From the NCBI GenBank assembly GCA_041633555.1, contig JBFKFZ010000012.1, positions 8,709 to 72,708 on the forward strand: a stretch of 64,000 nucleotides of DNA. Reading direction: 5' to 3'. This stretch comes from JAHEAO01 sp041633555. GTDB taxonomy: Bacteria > Pseudomonadota > Alphaproteobacteria > Rhodobacterales > Rhodobacteraceae. This document shows positions 47,279 to 56,210 of this stretch, one piece after another. The notes below the pieces were generated by a model. That model made no database searches. It was not told the DNA's origin and was given only the letters and a program-made list of their open reading frames with translations. A program made the translations under genes and the position numbers. How positions within the stretch are numbered: the first letter of the stretch is position 1; the number at the start of each line of letters is the position of its first letter.

Positions 47279-48090
47279 GCACCGAAGCGCAAAAGCCCGT
47301 CCGCCGCATCACCGCGCCGCAGATCACCGCGATGAAGGGCGGCGACCCGATCGTCTCGCTCACCTCCTACCACGCCCATACCGCCGCCATCGTCGACCGC
47401 TACGCCGATTTCATCCTCGTCGGCGACAGCCTCGGCATGGTCATGCATGGCATGGAAACCACCGTCGGCGTGCCCCTCGACCTGATGATCATGCATGGCA
47501 AGGCGGTGGTGCGCGGCACCAAGCGGGCGCTGATCGTCGTCGACATGCCCTTCGGCACCTACGAGGAATCGCCGAAAGCCGCCTTCCGCAACGCCGCCAA
47601 GATCCTCAAGGAAACCGGCTGCGGTGCGGTCAAGCTCGAAGGCGGCGAGCGCATGGCCGAGACCGTGCATTTCCTCGTCCAACGCGGCGTGCCGGTGATG
47701 GGTCATGTCGGCCTGACCCCGCAGGCAAGCCTGACGATGGGCGGCTTCAAGACGCAGGGCCGCGAGGAAGAGACCTGGCCGATCCATATCGAGGATGCCA
47801 GGGCCATCGCCGACGCCGGCGCCTTCTCGATGGTCGTCGAAGGCGTCGTCGAACCCTTGGCCCGCAAGATCACCGACGCCGTCGGGATCCCCACCATCGG
47901 CATCGGCGCATCGGTCGATTGCGACGGCCAGATCCTCGTGCTCGAGGACATGCTCGGCCTCAACCCGAAACCGCCAAAATTCGTCAAGGTCTATGGCGCG
48001 CTCGCCGCCGAGATCGAGGGTTCCGTCAGGACCTATGCCGAAGAGGTCCGCAACCGCAGTTTCCCGACCGACGCCCAGACCTACCGCTAA
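47275..48090 (+). CDS. panB: 3-methyl-2-oxobutanoate hydroxymethyltransferase
   Basis: A 271-residue enzyme making ketopantoate from alpha-ketoisovalerate and methylene-THF. The DFILVGDSLGMVMHGMETT and VKLEGGERMAETV stretches and the metal-binding Asp/Glu in LIVVDMPFGTYEESP are typical. Co-operonic with panC, feeding coenzyme A synthesis. Confidence 0.96.
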   Translation: MSTEAQKPVRRITAPQITAMKGGDPIVSLTSYHAHTAAIVDRYADFILVGDSLGMVMHGMETTVGVPLDLMIMHGKAVVRGTKRALIVVDMPFGTYEESPKAAFRNAAKILKETGCGAVKLEGGERMAETVHFLVQRGVPVMGHVGLTPQASLTMGGFKTQGREEETWPIHIEDARAIADAGAFSMVVEGVVEPLARKITDAVGIPTIGIGASVDCDGQILVLEDMLGLNPKPPKFVKVYGALAAEIEGSVRTYAEEVRNRSFPTDAQTYR

Positions 48091-48213
48091 CCCCCCCGCC
48101 CTCCCCTCGGTTCGGTCGACTTAAAGCCCCCCGAAACCCCCATTGCGCGAAACCGGCGGCGCGGGCGCGGCTTTTGTGCTATGGTTCTTCAAGGAATCCC
48201 CCGGAGAACCGCC

Positions 48214-48957
48214 ATGCTACTGTTTCCCGCTATCGAACTGCACAACGGCCAATGCGTCAGCCTCTACCGCGGCCGCATCGAAGAGCCCGAGATCTGGCAA
48301 GTCAAACCGGCTGAGATGGCGCGCAGCTTCGCCAAGGCCGGGGCGGACTGGATCCACGTCACCGATTTCGACGCCATTCAGGACAAGGAAAACAACGCAG
48401 CACTGGTACAGGACCTCATCGACCATTCCGGCGCCTCGATCCAGCTCGCCGGTGGGTTCAGATCGGTCCACCGCATCGCCGAATGGATCGACCGGGGCGC
48501 GGCACGGATCGTGGTCGGCACGCTGGCGATCTTCCAGCCCGACCTCGTGAAGAAGGCCGCCAAGCTCTATCCCGACCAGATCGTGATCGCGGTCGATATC
48601 TTGCAGGGCAACGTCATGAGCCATGGCTGGCGCAAACCCAGCGCGATCACGCCCGAAGACTTCATCCAGACCTACGAAAAGGACCCGATCGCGGGCTTCG
48701 TCGTCACCGATATCGACGCCCATGTCGGCGATGCCGAGGATGTACTTTCGCTCATCACCCGGCTCGCAGGCATCGCCAAGGCTCCGGTGATCGCGCGCGG
48801 CTACTGCACCAAAATCGACGACCTGTCGCGGCTGAAATACGTGCCGCATGTCGCCGGCGCCATCGTTGGACGCGCCTTCTTCGACCATTCGATCGACTTT
48901 GCCGAAGCGCTGACCCTCGCCAAGCAGCCGCTCGAGGAAACCGCCTCCTTCGCCTGA
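48214..48957 (+). CDS. HisA/HisF-like TIM-barrel paralog (first catalytic Asp replaced by Glu)
   Basis: A 247-residue TIM barrel resembling HisA (ProFAR isomerase): LLFPAIELHNGQCVSLYRG, VTDFDAIQDKENNAALV, IQLAGGFRS, VVGTLAIFQPDLV and a C-terminal GAIVGRAFFDHSIDFAEAL. In HisA the conserved Asp8 is the general acid/base; here it is Glu8. Asp166/Asp168 (VTDID) are kept. Not in a his operon (it follows panB after 123 bases). It is either a divergent HisA or a specialised enzyme. Confidence 0.8.
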   Translation: MLLFPAIELHNGQCVSLYRGRIEEPEIWQVKPAEMARSFAKAGADWIHVTDFDAIQDKENNAALVQDLIDHSGASIQLAGGFRSVHRIAEWIDRGAARIVVGTLAIFQPDLVKKAAKLYPDQIVIAVDILQGNVMSHGWRKPSAITPEDFIQTYEKDPIAGFVVTDIDAHVGDAEDVLSLITRLAGIAKAPVIARGYCTKIDDLSRLKYVPHVAGAIVGRAFFDHSIDFAEALTLAKQPLEETASFA

Positions 48958-48976
48958 TACCACCAGACACCGGGGA

Positions 48977-49586
48977 TCAGCCGCGCAGATGCGCGACCGT
49001 GCGGCCCAGGGCCAGCCGCGCCGCGTCCGCGTCCCAGGAATCCCGCCGCGCGCATTCGGCAAACCAGTGTGACGTGCCCGGATAATCGAACGCGTCGTAG
49101 GGCCGCCCCGGCCTCGGCGATCGCTCGCTCCATCCCGCGCCGCAAAGCCGGGCTGACCCAACTGTCTTGCTCCGCGAAATGCGCCAGATAGGCTGACCGG
49201 CTGTCGCCGAACCCGCCGCCGCGCGCCGCATAGTAAAGCACGGTCGCGGCGATCCGGTATTCCGGCCGCTGCGACAGCCAGACAGCCCAATGTCCGCCCA
49301 TCGAAAACCCGACGACGCCGACCGGCCCACCGGCGATATCGCGCAGCTCGCCCAGATTTCGGCCAAGCGTCTTGTAGATCGGTTACTTGCGCGGCGCGGC
49401 CCGCAATTGTCGTGCGGCGGTCTCGGTATCGGCGGTCTTGCCCTCAAACAAATCCGCCAGCCCGATCACGAACCCCGCCTTTGCCAGTGCCTGCCCGAAC
49501 GCCTCGAATGACCGGGTCAGGCCCCACCAGGAATGGATCACCAGGACGCCGCCACCCGTGGCGCTGGCCGAGCCCAAGACCTTCAT
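48977..49586 (-). pseudogene. Broken dienelactone-hydrolase-family gene
   Basis: A dienelactone hydrolase-like sequence (VLVIHSWWGLTRSFEAF ... GFSMGGHWAVWLS with nucleophile-position Ser ... GTSHWFAECARRDSW with a His). Two lesions destroy it: an in-frame TAA at 49383-49385 after the APRK motif, and a +1 frameshift near 49108, explained by an extra G in GGGG (the other frame resumes RPYDAFDY). Total length 610 nt equals 203 codons plus one base. The start ATG 49586 overlaps the stop of the upstream gene, showing an ancestral operon. Confidence 0.85.
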
Positions 49587-50551
49587 CGCACGCGCTCCGC
49601 GATCCGCGCCAGCAGCCGGTCGCCGAAATCCTCGCGCTGCGGCTCCAGGCAATGGCCTTCCAGAAACCACCAAAGGTATTTCTCGTAGGCGAAGCGCGCC
49701 ATCACCTCCGGCCCGTGCCGCACCGCCTCGGCCAGGTCGCGCGGGCTGCGCGGCGTCAGCGTCGCATGCCAGAAATCCGAGCGCGCGCAGGTGATCACCG
49801 GCTTGCGCTGCATCAGCGCCTCGAACCCGGCGGCGGAGTTCTGCGTCACAACCACCCGTGCCGCCTGGTTCAGATCATGCACGCTGGCATCGCTGATCCG
49901 GACATTCGGACAGGCCTCGGCAACCTCCCCGATCCGCCGCTCGGCCGCACGGCTCTGGCCGGGATGCGGTTTGACATAGACCAGACCCTTGGCCGCGGCC
50001 GCCGTGGTGCGGATCATTTCCTCGGTCGTCAGATGGTGCGGCGCATCGGCCAGCGCCTCGATCTCCTGGCAGAAGATCACGGCATCGGCCGGCTCCAGCC
50101 AGTCCTCGACCAGCGCGGGCTGCGGTATCCTTGAAACATTCTCGCGCAGCATGTAGCCCGCGACCCCGTTGAAGAAATACTCCGCCGCCGCTCCATCAAC
50201 GCTGTCGGGATCGAACCGGGCCCGCCTGATCGATGACCGCCAATGCACCCCTTCCGGGTCGAAATACCAGAAGCCCCAGACATAGGCCGGCGTCGCATGC
50301 AGCCTGTTGCGCCCCGCCGCCGGTTCGTTCCCGACAACTATGTTCACATGGCCCTGCTGCAGAAGCACGTCCGAGGAGCTGCTGCCCAGTGACACAAGCC
50401 GCGTAGTGATCCCTGCGTCGGTCAGGCGCTCTGAAAGCATGGCGAAGAAATCAACCTGCCCGTCGCGGATCGCGCCATGCCAATGGCCACCGGCATGCAG
50501 CACAACCGTCGGGCTCGTCCCGCCCGGATGCTCTGCTTCGTGATCGTCCAT
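49583..50551 (-). CDS. Capsule/polysaccharide export-like protein (KpsS-like), orphan
   Basis: A 322-residue protein from ATG 50551, chosen over an ATG 33 bases upstream because AGGGAGG lies 5 bases before it. VVLHAGGHWHGAIRDGQVDFFAMLSERL, LVYVKPHPGQSRAAERR, VVVTQNSAAGFEALMQRKPVITCARSDFWHAT and the final WWFLEGHCLEP match the capsular polysaccharide export/Kdo-transferase type. No capsule cluster surrounds it. Operon with the broken hydrolase. The specific substrate is unclear. Confidence 0.78.
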   Translation of the reverse strand: MDDHEAEHPGGTSPTVVLHAGGHWHGAIRDGQVDFFAMLSERLTDAGITTRLVSLGSSSSDVLLQQGHVNIVVGNEPAAGRNRLHATPAYVWGFWYFDPEGVHWRSSIRRARFDPDSVDGAAAEYFFNGVAGYMLRENVSRIPQPALVEDWLEPADAVIFCQEIEALADAPHHLTTEEMIRTTAAAAKGLVYVKPHPGQSRAAERRIGEVAEACPNVRISDASVHDLNQAARVVVTQNSAAGFEALMQRKPVITCARSDFWHATLTPRSPRDLAEAVRHGPEVMARFAYEKYLWWFLEGHCLEPQREDFGDRLLARIAERVR

Positions 50552-50748
50552 TCCGCCTCCCTTTGGCGTGCCCTTCTGCGGCATTTTCCGCGCGTTGGCA
50601 ACGCCCTCGCCGCGTCAGCCCGCACCCTTGCAAGGCAATAATCCGCGCCTCACCCATTGGTGACATGAATCGGGAAATCCCTCACGCGGGCTTGCTTTGT
50701 TCGCGAGCGGCCTCTGGTCTTACCTTATGGGGACAGAGGAGACACCCG

Positions 50749-51279
50749 ATGACCCAATTCCCGATCACAAGACGCGGCTTCATGCGCACCGGCCTTGCCT
50801 CCGGCGCCCTGATGACCGGAGCAGCTGCCGGGGCCACCGATGCGGCGAGCGACGCCTTCACCTACGAGGTCACCCGCACCGAGGAAGACTGGAAGGCCCG
50901 GCTGACGGATGACGAATACGACATCCTGCGCAAGGGCTCGACTGAGCTGCCCAAGACCAGCCAGCTCTGGAACGAGACCGCTAACGGCAGCTATGCCTGC
51001 AAGGGCTGCGACCTGCACAATTACGACGCCAACTGGAAGGTCGTGCTCGACAAGGGCTGGGCCTTCTTCCACCACAGCGTGCCGAATTCGGTGCTGACCG
51101 GCATCGACGGCCCGGTTCCGGCTTACGGCTCGGAGCCGAGCACGACCGGACCGGGCGCGATGATCGAGGCGCATTGCCGCCGCTGCGGCAGCCATCTCGG
51201 CCACATCGTCTATGTCGAGAACAAACTGCTGCATTGCATCAACGGCGCCAGCCTCACCTTCACGCCGGTCGAGGCCTAG
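50749..51279 (+). CDS. msrB: Peptide-methionine (R)-S-oxide reductase, Tat-exported
   Basis: A 176-residue MsrB from ATG 50749. The N terminus TRRGFMRTGLASGALMTGAA is a twin-arginine signal, so it works in the periplasm. Zinc ligands are the CxxC pairs Cys84/87 and Cys143/146; the catalytic Cys is 163 in LLHCINGASLTF. It repairs methionine sulfoxide in exported proteins. Confidence 0.93.
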   Translation: MTQFPITRRGFMRTGLASGALMTGAAAGATDAASDAFTYEVTRTEEDWKARLTDDEYDILRKGSTELPKTSQLWNETANGSYACKGCDLHNYDANWKVVLDKGWAFFHHSVPNSVLTGIDGPVPAYGSEPSTTGPGAMIEAHCRRCGSHLGHIVYVENKLLHCINGASLTFTPVEA

Positions 51280-51302
51280 GCCACCACCCGCCCGGCGCTG
51301 CT

Positions 51303-51330
51303 CAAGCCCGCGATCCGGCTTCCGGGCTTG
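51303..51330. other. Inverted repeat after msrB (possible weak terminator)
   Basis: CAAGCCCG and CGGGCTTG arms flank a 12-base loop. No clear T tract follows, so a terminator role is uncertain. Confidence 0.3.
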
Positions 51331-51409
51331 CGGTCTTGCAGTAAGGCTTTCTTGATCAGTTTCTCGCAAGATCCTCCGCGAATCCGGATCAATTTGGGAT
51401 CGCCCCGCG

Positions 51410-52699
51410 ATGGCTACATATACAATTGGTTCCAGCACCAAGACCACGCCTGGACCGGGAGAGATCAAGCCCGGGACCAGAGTACAAGTCAATGACGGCG
51501 ACATCTTTATCATCGATTCCACCGTCGACGTGAGCACCGGCTTCGTTGCCGCGGGCGGCGTTCCTGCCGATTTCGACGTCATCATCAATGGCACGAACAC
51601 CCACAGCCTCGATCTTACGTTTTCGGGCCATTTGACGCCAAGCATTTCCGTCGCCGACAACGCCGACGCGTCAAAATTCAAGATCGCCGCCTCCCGCGCG
51701 GATGCGGTCAACTTCTCGGTCGGCAACAACGTTCAGTTTGGCCAATATGTTGGATCTGCGACCGGATCCGAGACGATCGATATCGGCAACAACTTCACGA
51801 CGACTAAGGACTGGTATACCGCAGGCGGCAACAACAGCATCGCCATCGGCAATGACGAGACGTTTCATTCTCTCAATGCGGGCGCCGGTCCCGACAGCCT
51901 GAGATTGGGCGACAACACGACTGCCCACATCATCACTACCGGTGCCGGAAATGACACGATCTACCTGGGGAAAGATGCAAAACTCTCTGGAATCGACGGC
52001 GGGTCCGAGATCGACACTTCCAACACCCAGACAACCGGCTTTCACACGAGAAACATCGAAGCCATCGACGTCGTCTGCTACGCCCCCGGCACCCTTTTCG
52101 ACACGCCGGACGGCTCGCGCGCGGTCGAGGATCTGCAGGTGGGCGATCTTGTCATGACGATCGACAACGGCCCGCAGCCGATCCGCTGGGCCCGCAGCGG
52201 GACCTTGCCGCCGGACGACGACGCCGACACAATCCCGGTGCCGATCGGTGCCGGCGCGCTGGCGCCCGGAATCCCCGAGCGTGACCTGGTCGTGTCGCCG
52301 CAGCATCGGATCCTGGTCGGCAGGGGGCAGCTGCCCGGCAAGTTCGGGGCCGAGGCCTTTGCCCCCGCCAAAGCGCTGACCTCGCTGCGCGGCATCCGGC
52401 ACATGAACGGCAAGCGGAACATAAGCTGGGTCCATTTCGCCTGCAAACGGCACGAGGTGGTCGTGGCCAATGGCTGCCTGTTGGAATCGCTTCTGAACGG
52501 CCCGCCCGCCCGAGAATGCATGACCGTCGGCGCGGTCCGGCGCCAGCTCAAGCAGGCCGGCAAGGCCAAGGCAGACAACGTGGCGGCGGAGATCCGGCAA
52601 TGGGACCTCGATTTGGCCTTCGAAGAGTACGAGGCCGACCGCCTGCGAGACGCAAGGTCCGCAATGCAGGGCTGGAACCGCGACCGCGGGGTCGTCTAG
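51410..52699 (+). CDS. Hint-domain protein with beta-repeat N-terminal region
   Basis: A 429-residue protein. Residues 1-210 are rich in Gly/Asn/Asp/Thr repeats (GDNTTAHIITTGAGNDTIYL, resembling RTX/beta-roll-type repeats); the Hint domain begins VVCYAPGTLFDTPDGSRA with Cys223, and continues VVSPQHRILVGR. No classical signal peptide, which is usual for type I secretion substrates. Autoprocessing or attachment of a secreted beta-roll protein is possible. Confidence 0.85.
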   Translation: MATYTIGSSTKTTPGPGEIKPGTRVQVNDGDIFIIDSTVDVSTGFVAAGGVPADFDVIINGTNTHSLDLTFSGHLTPSISVADNADASKFKIAASRADAVNFSVGNNVQFGQYVGSATGSETIDIGNNFTTTKDWYTAGGNNSIAIGNDETFHSLNAGAGPDSLRLGDNTTAHIITTGAGNDTIYLGKDAKLSGIDGGSEIDTSNTQTTGFHTRNIEAIDVVCYAPGTLFDTPDGSRAVEDLQVGDLVMTIDNGPQPIRWARSGTLPPDDDADTIPVPIGAGALAPGIPERDLVVSPQHRILVGRGQLPGKFGAEAFAPAKALTSLRGIRHMNGKRNISWVHFACKRHEVVVANGCLLESLLNGPPARECMTVGAVRRQLKQAGKAKADNVAAEIRQWDLDLAFEEYEADRLRDARSAMQGWNRDRGVV

Positions 52700-52987
52700 C
52701 GCCCCCGACCGCCCGCGCCCGCGGAAAAAGGCACCGGCCAATGCGCCGCTCAACTTGGCGGGGCGCTGCCATGCCGCCCGGCATTCCGCCGCCGACCACA
52801 CCATTTGCCGCTCTTGTGTCGCGATGGCCTTTGTCGCATGCTGGCAGGACACTGAGACCGATCGGAACACCACGTCAAACTTTTTCATTCCCGGGGCGTT
52901 TCACTCGGCCGAAAGCCCCCGAACACCGTGGAAGCCAAGAGGCGAAAACCCTAGAATGACCCGAGCGCTTCGATCTCCGGTGGCGAC

Positions 52988-54895
52988 ATGAAGGATGCGG
53001 TGGAGGCTAGTCCGGACGCCACGAAACTGCTTTCAATCCTCGCCCGCATAAGCGACGGCGTCGTTGCGCTCGACAATGACTGGCGATACACATACCTCAA
53101 TGACCGCGCCGCCAGGATGCTGCAACGCGACAGCCCGGACGAGCTGATCGGCAAGCATATCTGGACCGAATATCCCGAAGGCGTCGGCCAGCCGTTTCAG
53201 CGCTCCTATGCGAAGGTAGTCGAGACCCAAGAGCCTGTCGTTTTCGAGGAGTATTACGCCCCCTGGGACAAGTGGTTCGAGAACCGGGTCTTCCCCTCGG
53301 CGGAAGGGCTGACGATCTGTTTCTCGGAAGTGACGCGGGAAAAGAAGGCCAGCATCGCGCTGCGCCGGGCGGCGGCGGTCTTCTTCTCCACCAAGGACAG
53401 CGTGATCATCGCCGATACCGGTTGCGTCATCACCAGCGTGAACCCCGCCCTGACCACCGCCAGCGGCTATCGCGAAGACGAGCTTCTGGGCCGGCATATC
53501 TCGATGCTCTTTGCCGATCATGACCGACCCGAGGACTGGGCGGCCGTCGGCGAATTCGCCCGCCGGGAAGGCCCCATGACCGCGCGGCGCAAGAACGGAA
53601 CGGCCTTTCCCCTAACGGCCTCGCGGGAAGACCTGATGGACGAGCACGGAAAGTGGGAGGGCTGCATCGTCATCGCAACCGTCATGTCGTAACTGCAGGG
53701 GCGGATCGCAACCGAGCACCAGCTGGCGCAATCGCGGAAGATGGAGGCGATCGGCAACCTGACCGGCGGCATCGCGCATGATTTCAACAACCTGCTGGAG
53801 GTGATCATGGGCAATCTCGAACCCTTGCGAGAGGATATCGTCCACGAGCGAACGGACATCGAAGACGCCCTGCAGCTGATCGACGCCAGCGTCGACGCGA
53901 CCGTCCGGGGCGCGGATCTGACCCGCAACATGCTCAGCTTCGCGCGGCGCGCGCGGCTGCAGCCCACCGAATTCAACCTCAACAAGCTCGTCGGCCAGAC
54001 CCGCAGCTGGATCGGGCGCACGCTGCCGTCGAACATCCGTCTCGAGACATCGCTTCTCGCCTCGCTCTGGACCATCCGCGCCGACGAAACCTCGGCGCAG
54101 AGCGCGCTCTTGAACCTGATCCTGAATGCGCGCGATGCGATGCCGCGAGGCGGCCGGCTGACAATCGAGACCTGCAACGTCAATGTCGATGAGAGCTTCC
54201 CGCAGAAGTTCGGCGAGGAAGTCGAGCCGGGCAGCTTTGTCATGCTGTCGGTGACCGACACTGGCGAAGGCATCCAGCCCGAAAATCTCGAACTGATCTT
54301 CGAGCCCTATTTCTCGACCAAGCCGCCCGGCTCCGGGTCCGGGCTCGGCCTGTCGATGATACTGGGCTTCATGAAACAGTCGGGCGGCAGCGTTCAGGTC
54401 CATTCGGAACCCGGTCACGGCACCAGCATCCGGCTTTATTTCAAGGCCAATCCAGACTCTGAGATGGACCCGGCAAGGGGCTCGGCCGCAACTGGGGAGA
54501 ACGCGATGCTCGAACGGCATATTCTGGTGGCCGAGGACGAGTCCGAGGTTCTGAAAGTGATCGTCGCGACGCTGAAAAAGTCGGGCTACCAGGTGACCGC
54601 GGCAGGGTCCGGCGACGAGGTCATGATCATCTTTCAGACCAGCCCCGATTTCGACCTGTTGTTGACCGATATCGTGATGCCAGGTAAGCTGCAGGGCACG
54701 GACCTCGCCCGGGAGCTGCGCGCAATCGCGCCCGACCTGCCGGTGGTTCTCATGTCCGGCTATGCCAATGATGCGCCGGTCTTCGGCAATAGCCTGCATC
54801 CGGATGACATCCGCCTGACCAAGCCCGTCCGGCGCGGCGACCTGCTTGCTGCGTTCGAAACCGCGCTCGAAACCGCGCCCGGCAAGGATCCCTGA
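52988..54895 (+). pseudogene. Hybrid sensor histidine kinase interrupted by an in-frame stop
   Basis: One 1908-nt reading frame encodes PAS (about residues 12-120), PAS (125-230), HisKA with the phospho-His in TGGIAHDFNNLLEV, HATPase (LNLILNARDAMPRGG; DTGEGI; GSGLGLSMIL) and a receiver with DLLLTDIVMPG. A TAA at 53690-53692 (after ATVMS) splits it, yet 16 sense codons continue in frame to the ATG at 53741. Sequencing error, nonsense mutation or two separate proteins are the options; the second half would lack a good ribosome-binding site. Confidence 0.75.
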
Positions 54896-54948
54896 CGGCG
54901 GCTGTAACAATCCTGCCTGTACTGGAGCCTTGAGGCCCGCTCCTGCTC

Positions 54949-54967
54949 GCGGCCGGGCCGCCTTTTT
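54949..54967 (+). terminator. Probable terminator after the kinase gene
   Basis: A 5-bp GCGGC/GCCGC stem with a three-base loop, followed by CTTTTT. About 54 bases after the kinase stop. Confidence 0.5.
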
Positions 54968-55281
54968 CACGGCAATGTGCTGCACGGAATGGTGCAGGGC
55001 TGAAACATTGGAGCCTTTGGCGCCAAACCTCACGCTCCGTCATCCCAAGGTGAGCGCCGGTCAAGTATGTTTCAGATTTTTATCATTTAAAATCAGAATT
55101 TTACCGCCGATACCGTGATCCACAGCTCGGGTCAGACCGTCAAGTGAATTCGCGCCCAACCCGGCGTGAGCCCGCCGTGATCGAGACGTGTTTTAACCGG
55201 CAGGCGGGCCGTTGCTACTGTTTGGATGCCACGCAGAAAAGCGCGGCGAACAAAGTCCTCGAACTGCAAGGAGACCACCAA
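54968..55281. other. Non-coding stretch between kinase and small secreted protein gene
   Basis: No supported gene. A local AT-rich patch at about 55070-55100 (TTTTTATCATTTAAAATC) may carry a promoter for the next gene. No repeat family member is seen. Confidence 0.4.
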
Positions 55282-55536
55282 ATGACACGCAACATTCTGG
55301 CTCTCGCCACCGCGTCCGCCATCGCATTCGCCACCCTAGCCCCGTCGGCCCAGGCGATGGAGAACGAGTTCAACATGCTGACCGGTGCGATCTACAATTC
55401 CTTCGTCGCCATGGGCCTGCCGACCGACAAGATCCACGAATTGTCGCTGGCCGAAGTCGCCGAGATCAAATCGCTGCTGACCGAAGACGGCATGGGCAGC
55501 GAAAGCAAGATCAAGCTGATCCTCGACCGCCACTAG
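55282..55536 (+). CDS. Small exported protein of unknown function (84 aa)
   Basis: An 84-residue protein from ATG 55282, preceded by AAGGAG. A signal peptide (MTRNILALATASAIAFATLA) with likely cleavage after AQA gives a mature peptide of about 60 residues, acidic and helix-forming (LTGAIYNSFVAMGLPTDKIH). Family not recognised. The upstream in-frame open frame is unlikely to be used. Confidence 0.7.
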   Translation: MTRNILALATASAIAFATLAPSAQAMENEFNMLTGAIYNSFVAMGLPTDKIHELSLAEVAEIKSLLTEDGMGSESKIKLILDRH

Positions 55537-55591
55537 GCCTGCCACCACCAGCCGTCGGGGCCGTCGCCGCCGCGGCGGCCCTGACGCGGCG

Positions 55592-56086
55592 CTAGTCGCG
55601 CAATTCGCCCGGCGCCACGCCCCAGAGCCCGGCCTTGTCGGCCCAACCGCGGAACCCGTCGGCGCTGATCCGGCACATCTCCGGCCCGCATTCACCGAGC
55701 CGCGCGATCACCCCCGCCTCGGCATAGGCATTGACCTGCGCTTCCGTATCCGGCTTCATCCGCAGCGCCAGCAGGTCCCGCTCCACGATCACCGTCCGCA
55801 CCCCCGACAGCAGCGAATAATGCACCCAGCCGCCGGCACCCTCCTTGTCGCGCACCCGCCGCCAGTTGCCGAACTCGGCGGTGATCTCCAAAGGCAGATC
55901 GCGCCGCTTGAACACCCAGTCGATCCGGTGCGTCAGGCTGGGGCCCCGCCGCACGTTGACCTCCGGCGCCTTGGCCGACACGTAGCGCGGCAAGGGCAGG
56001 TTCGTCACTGGCCCGCGCGCCACTTCCCCGGCCCATGCCGCTAACGGCGCCATCGCCAGCAAACCCCAGATAACTGCCCGTTTCAT
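55592..56086 (-). CDS. Exported SH3-domain protein (YgiM/SH3_3-like)
   Basis: A 164-residue protein from ATG 56086 with signal peptide MKRAVIWGLLAMAPLAAWA. The mature part has two bacterial SH3-like blocks (VNVRRGPSLTHRIDWVFKRR; LALRMKPDTEAQVNAYAEAG) including the WADKAGLWG ending. It may bind cell wall peptides. Divergent from the 2-hydroxyacid dehydrogenase with about 124 bp between. Confidence 0.85.
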   Translation of the reverse strand: MKRAVIWGLLAMAPLAAWAGEVARGPVTNLPLPRYVSAKAPEVNVRRGPSLTHRIDWVFKRRDLPLEITAEFGNWRRVRDKEGAGGWVHYSLLSGVRTVIVERDLLALRMKPDTEAQVNAYAEAGVIARLGECGPEMCRISADGFRGWADKAGLWGVAPGELRD

Positions 56087-56210
56087 GACCTGCTCCGCTC
56101 CGCCGCCAGCGCTATTTTGCGCCCTCTCCGCGGCTTCACCTTGTGCCTCTTGCCGTTCCTTGACACTCTGCCAGCAACCGCAAGGGATGAAAAGCCAGGG
56201 AGCCCACTGA

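Noticed and set aside
49383..49385. TAA as a recoded sense codon
   Set aside because: Other genes use TAA as a normal stop and the gene has a second frameshift.
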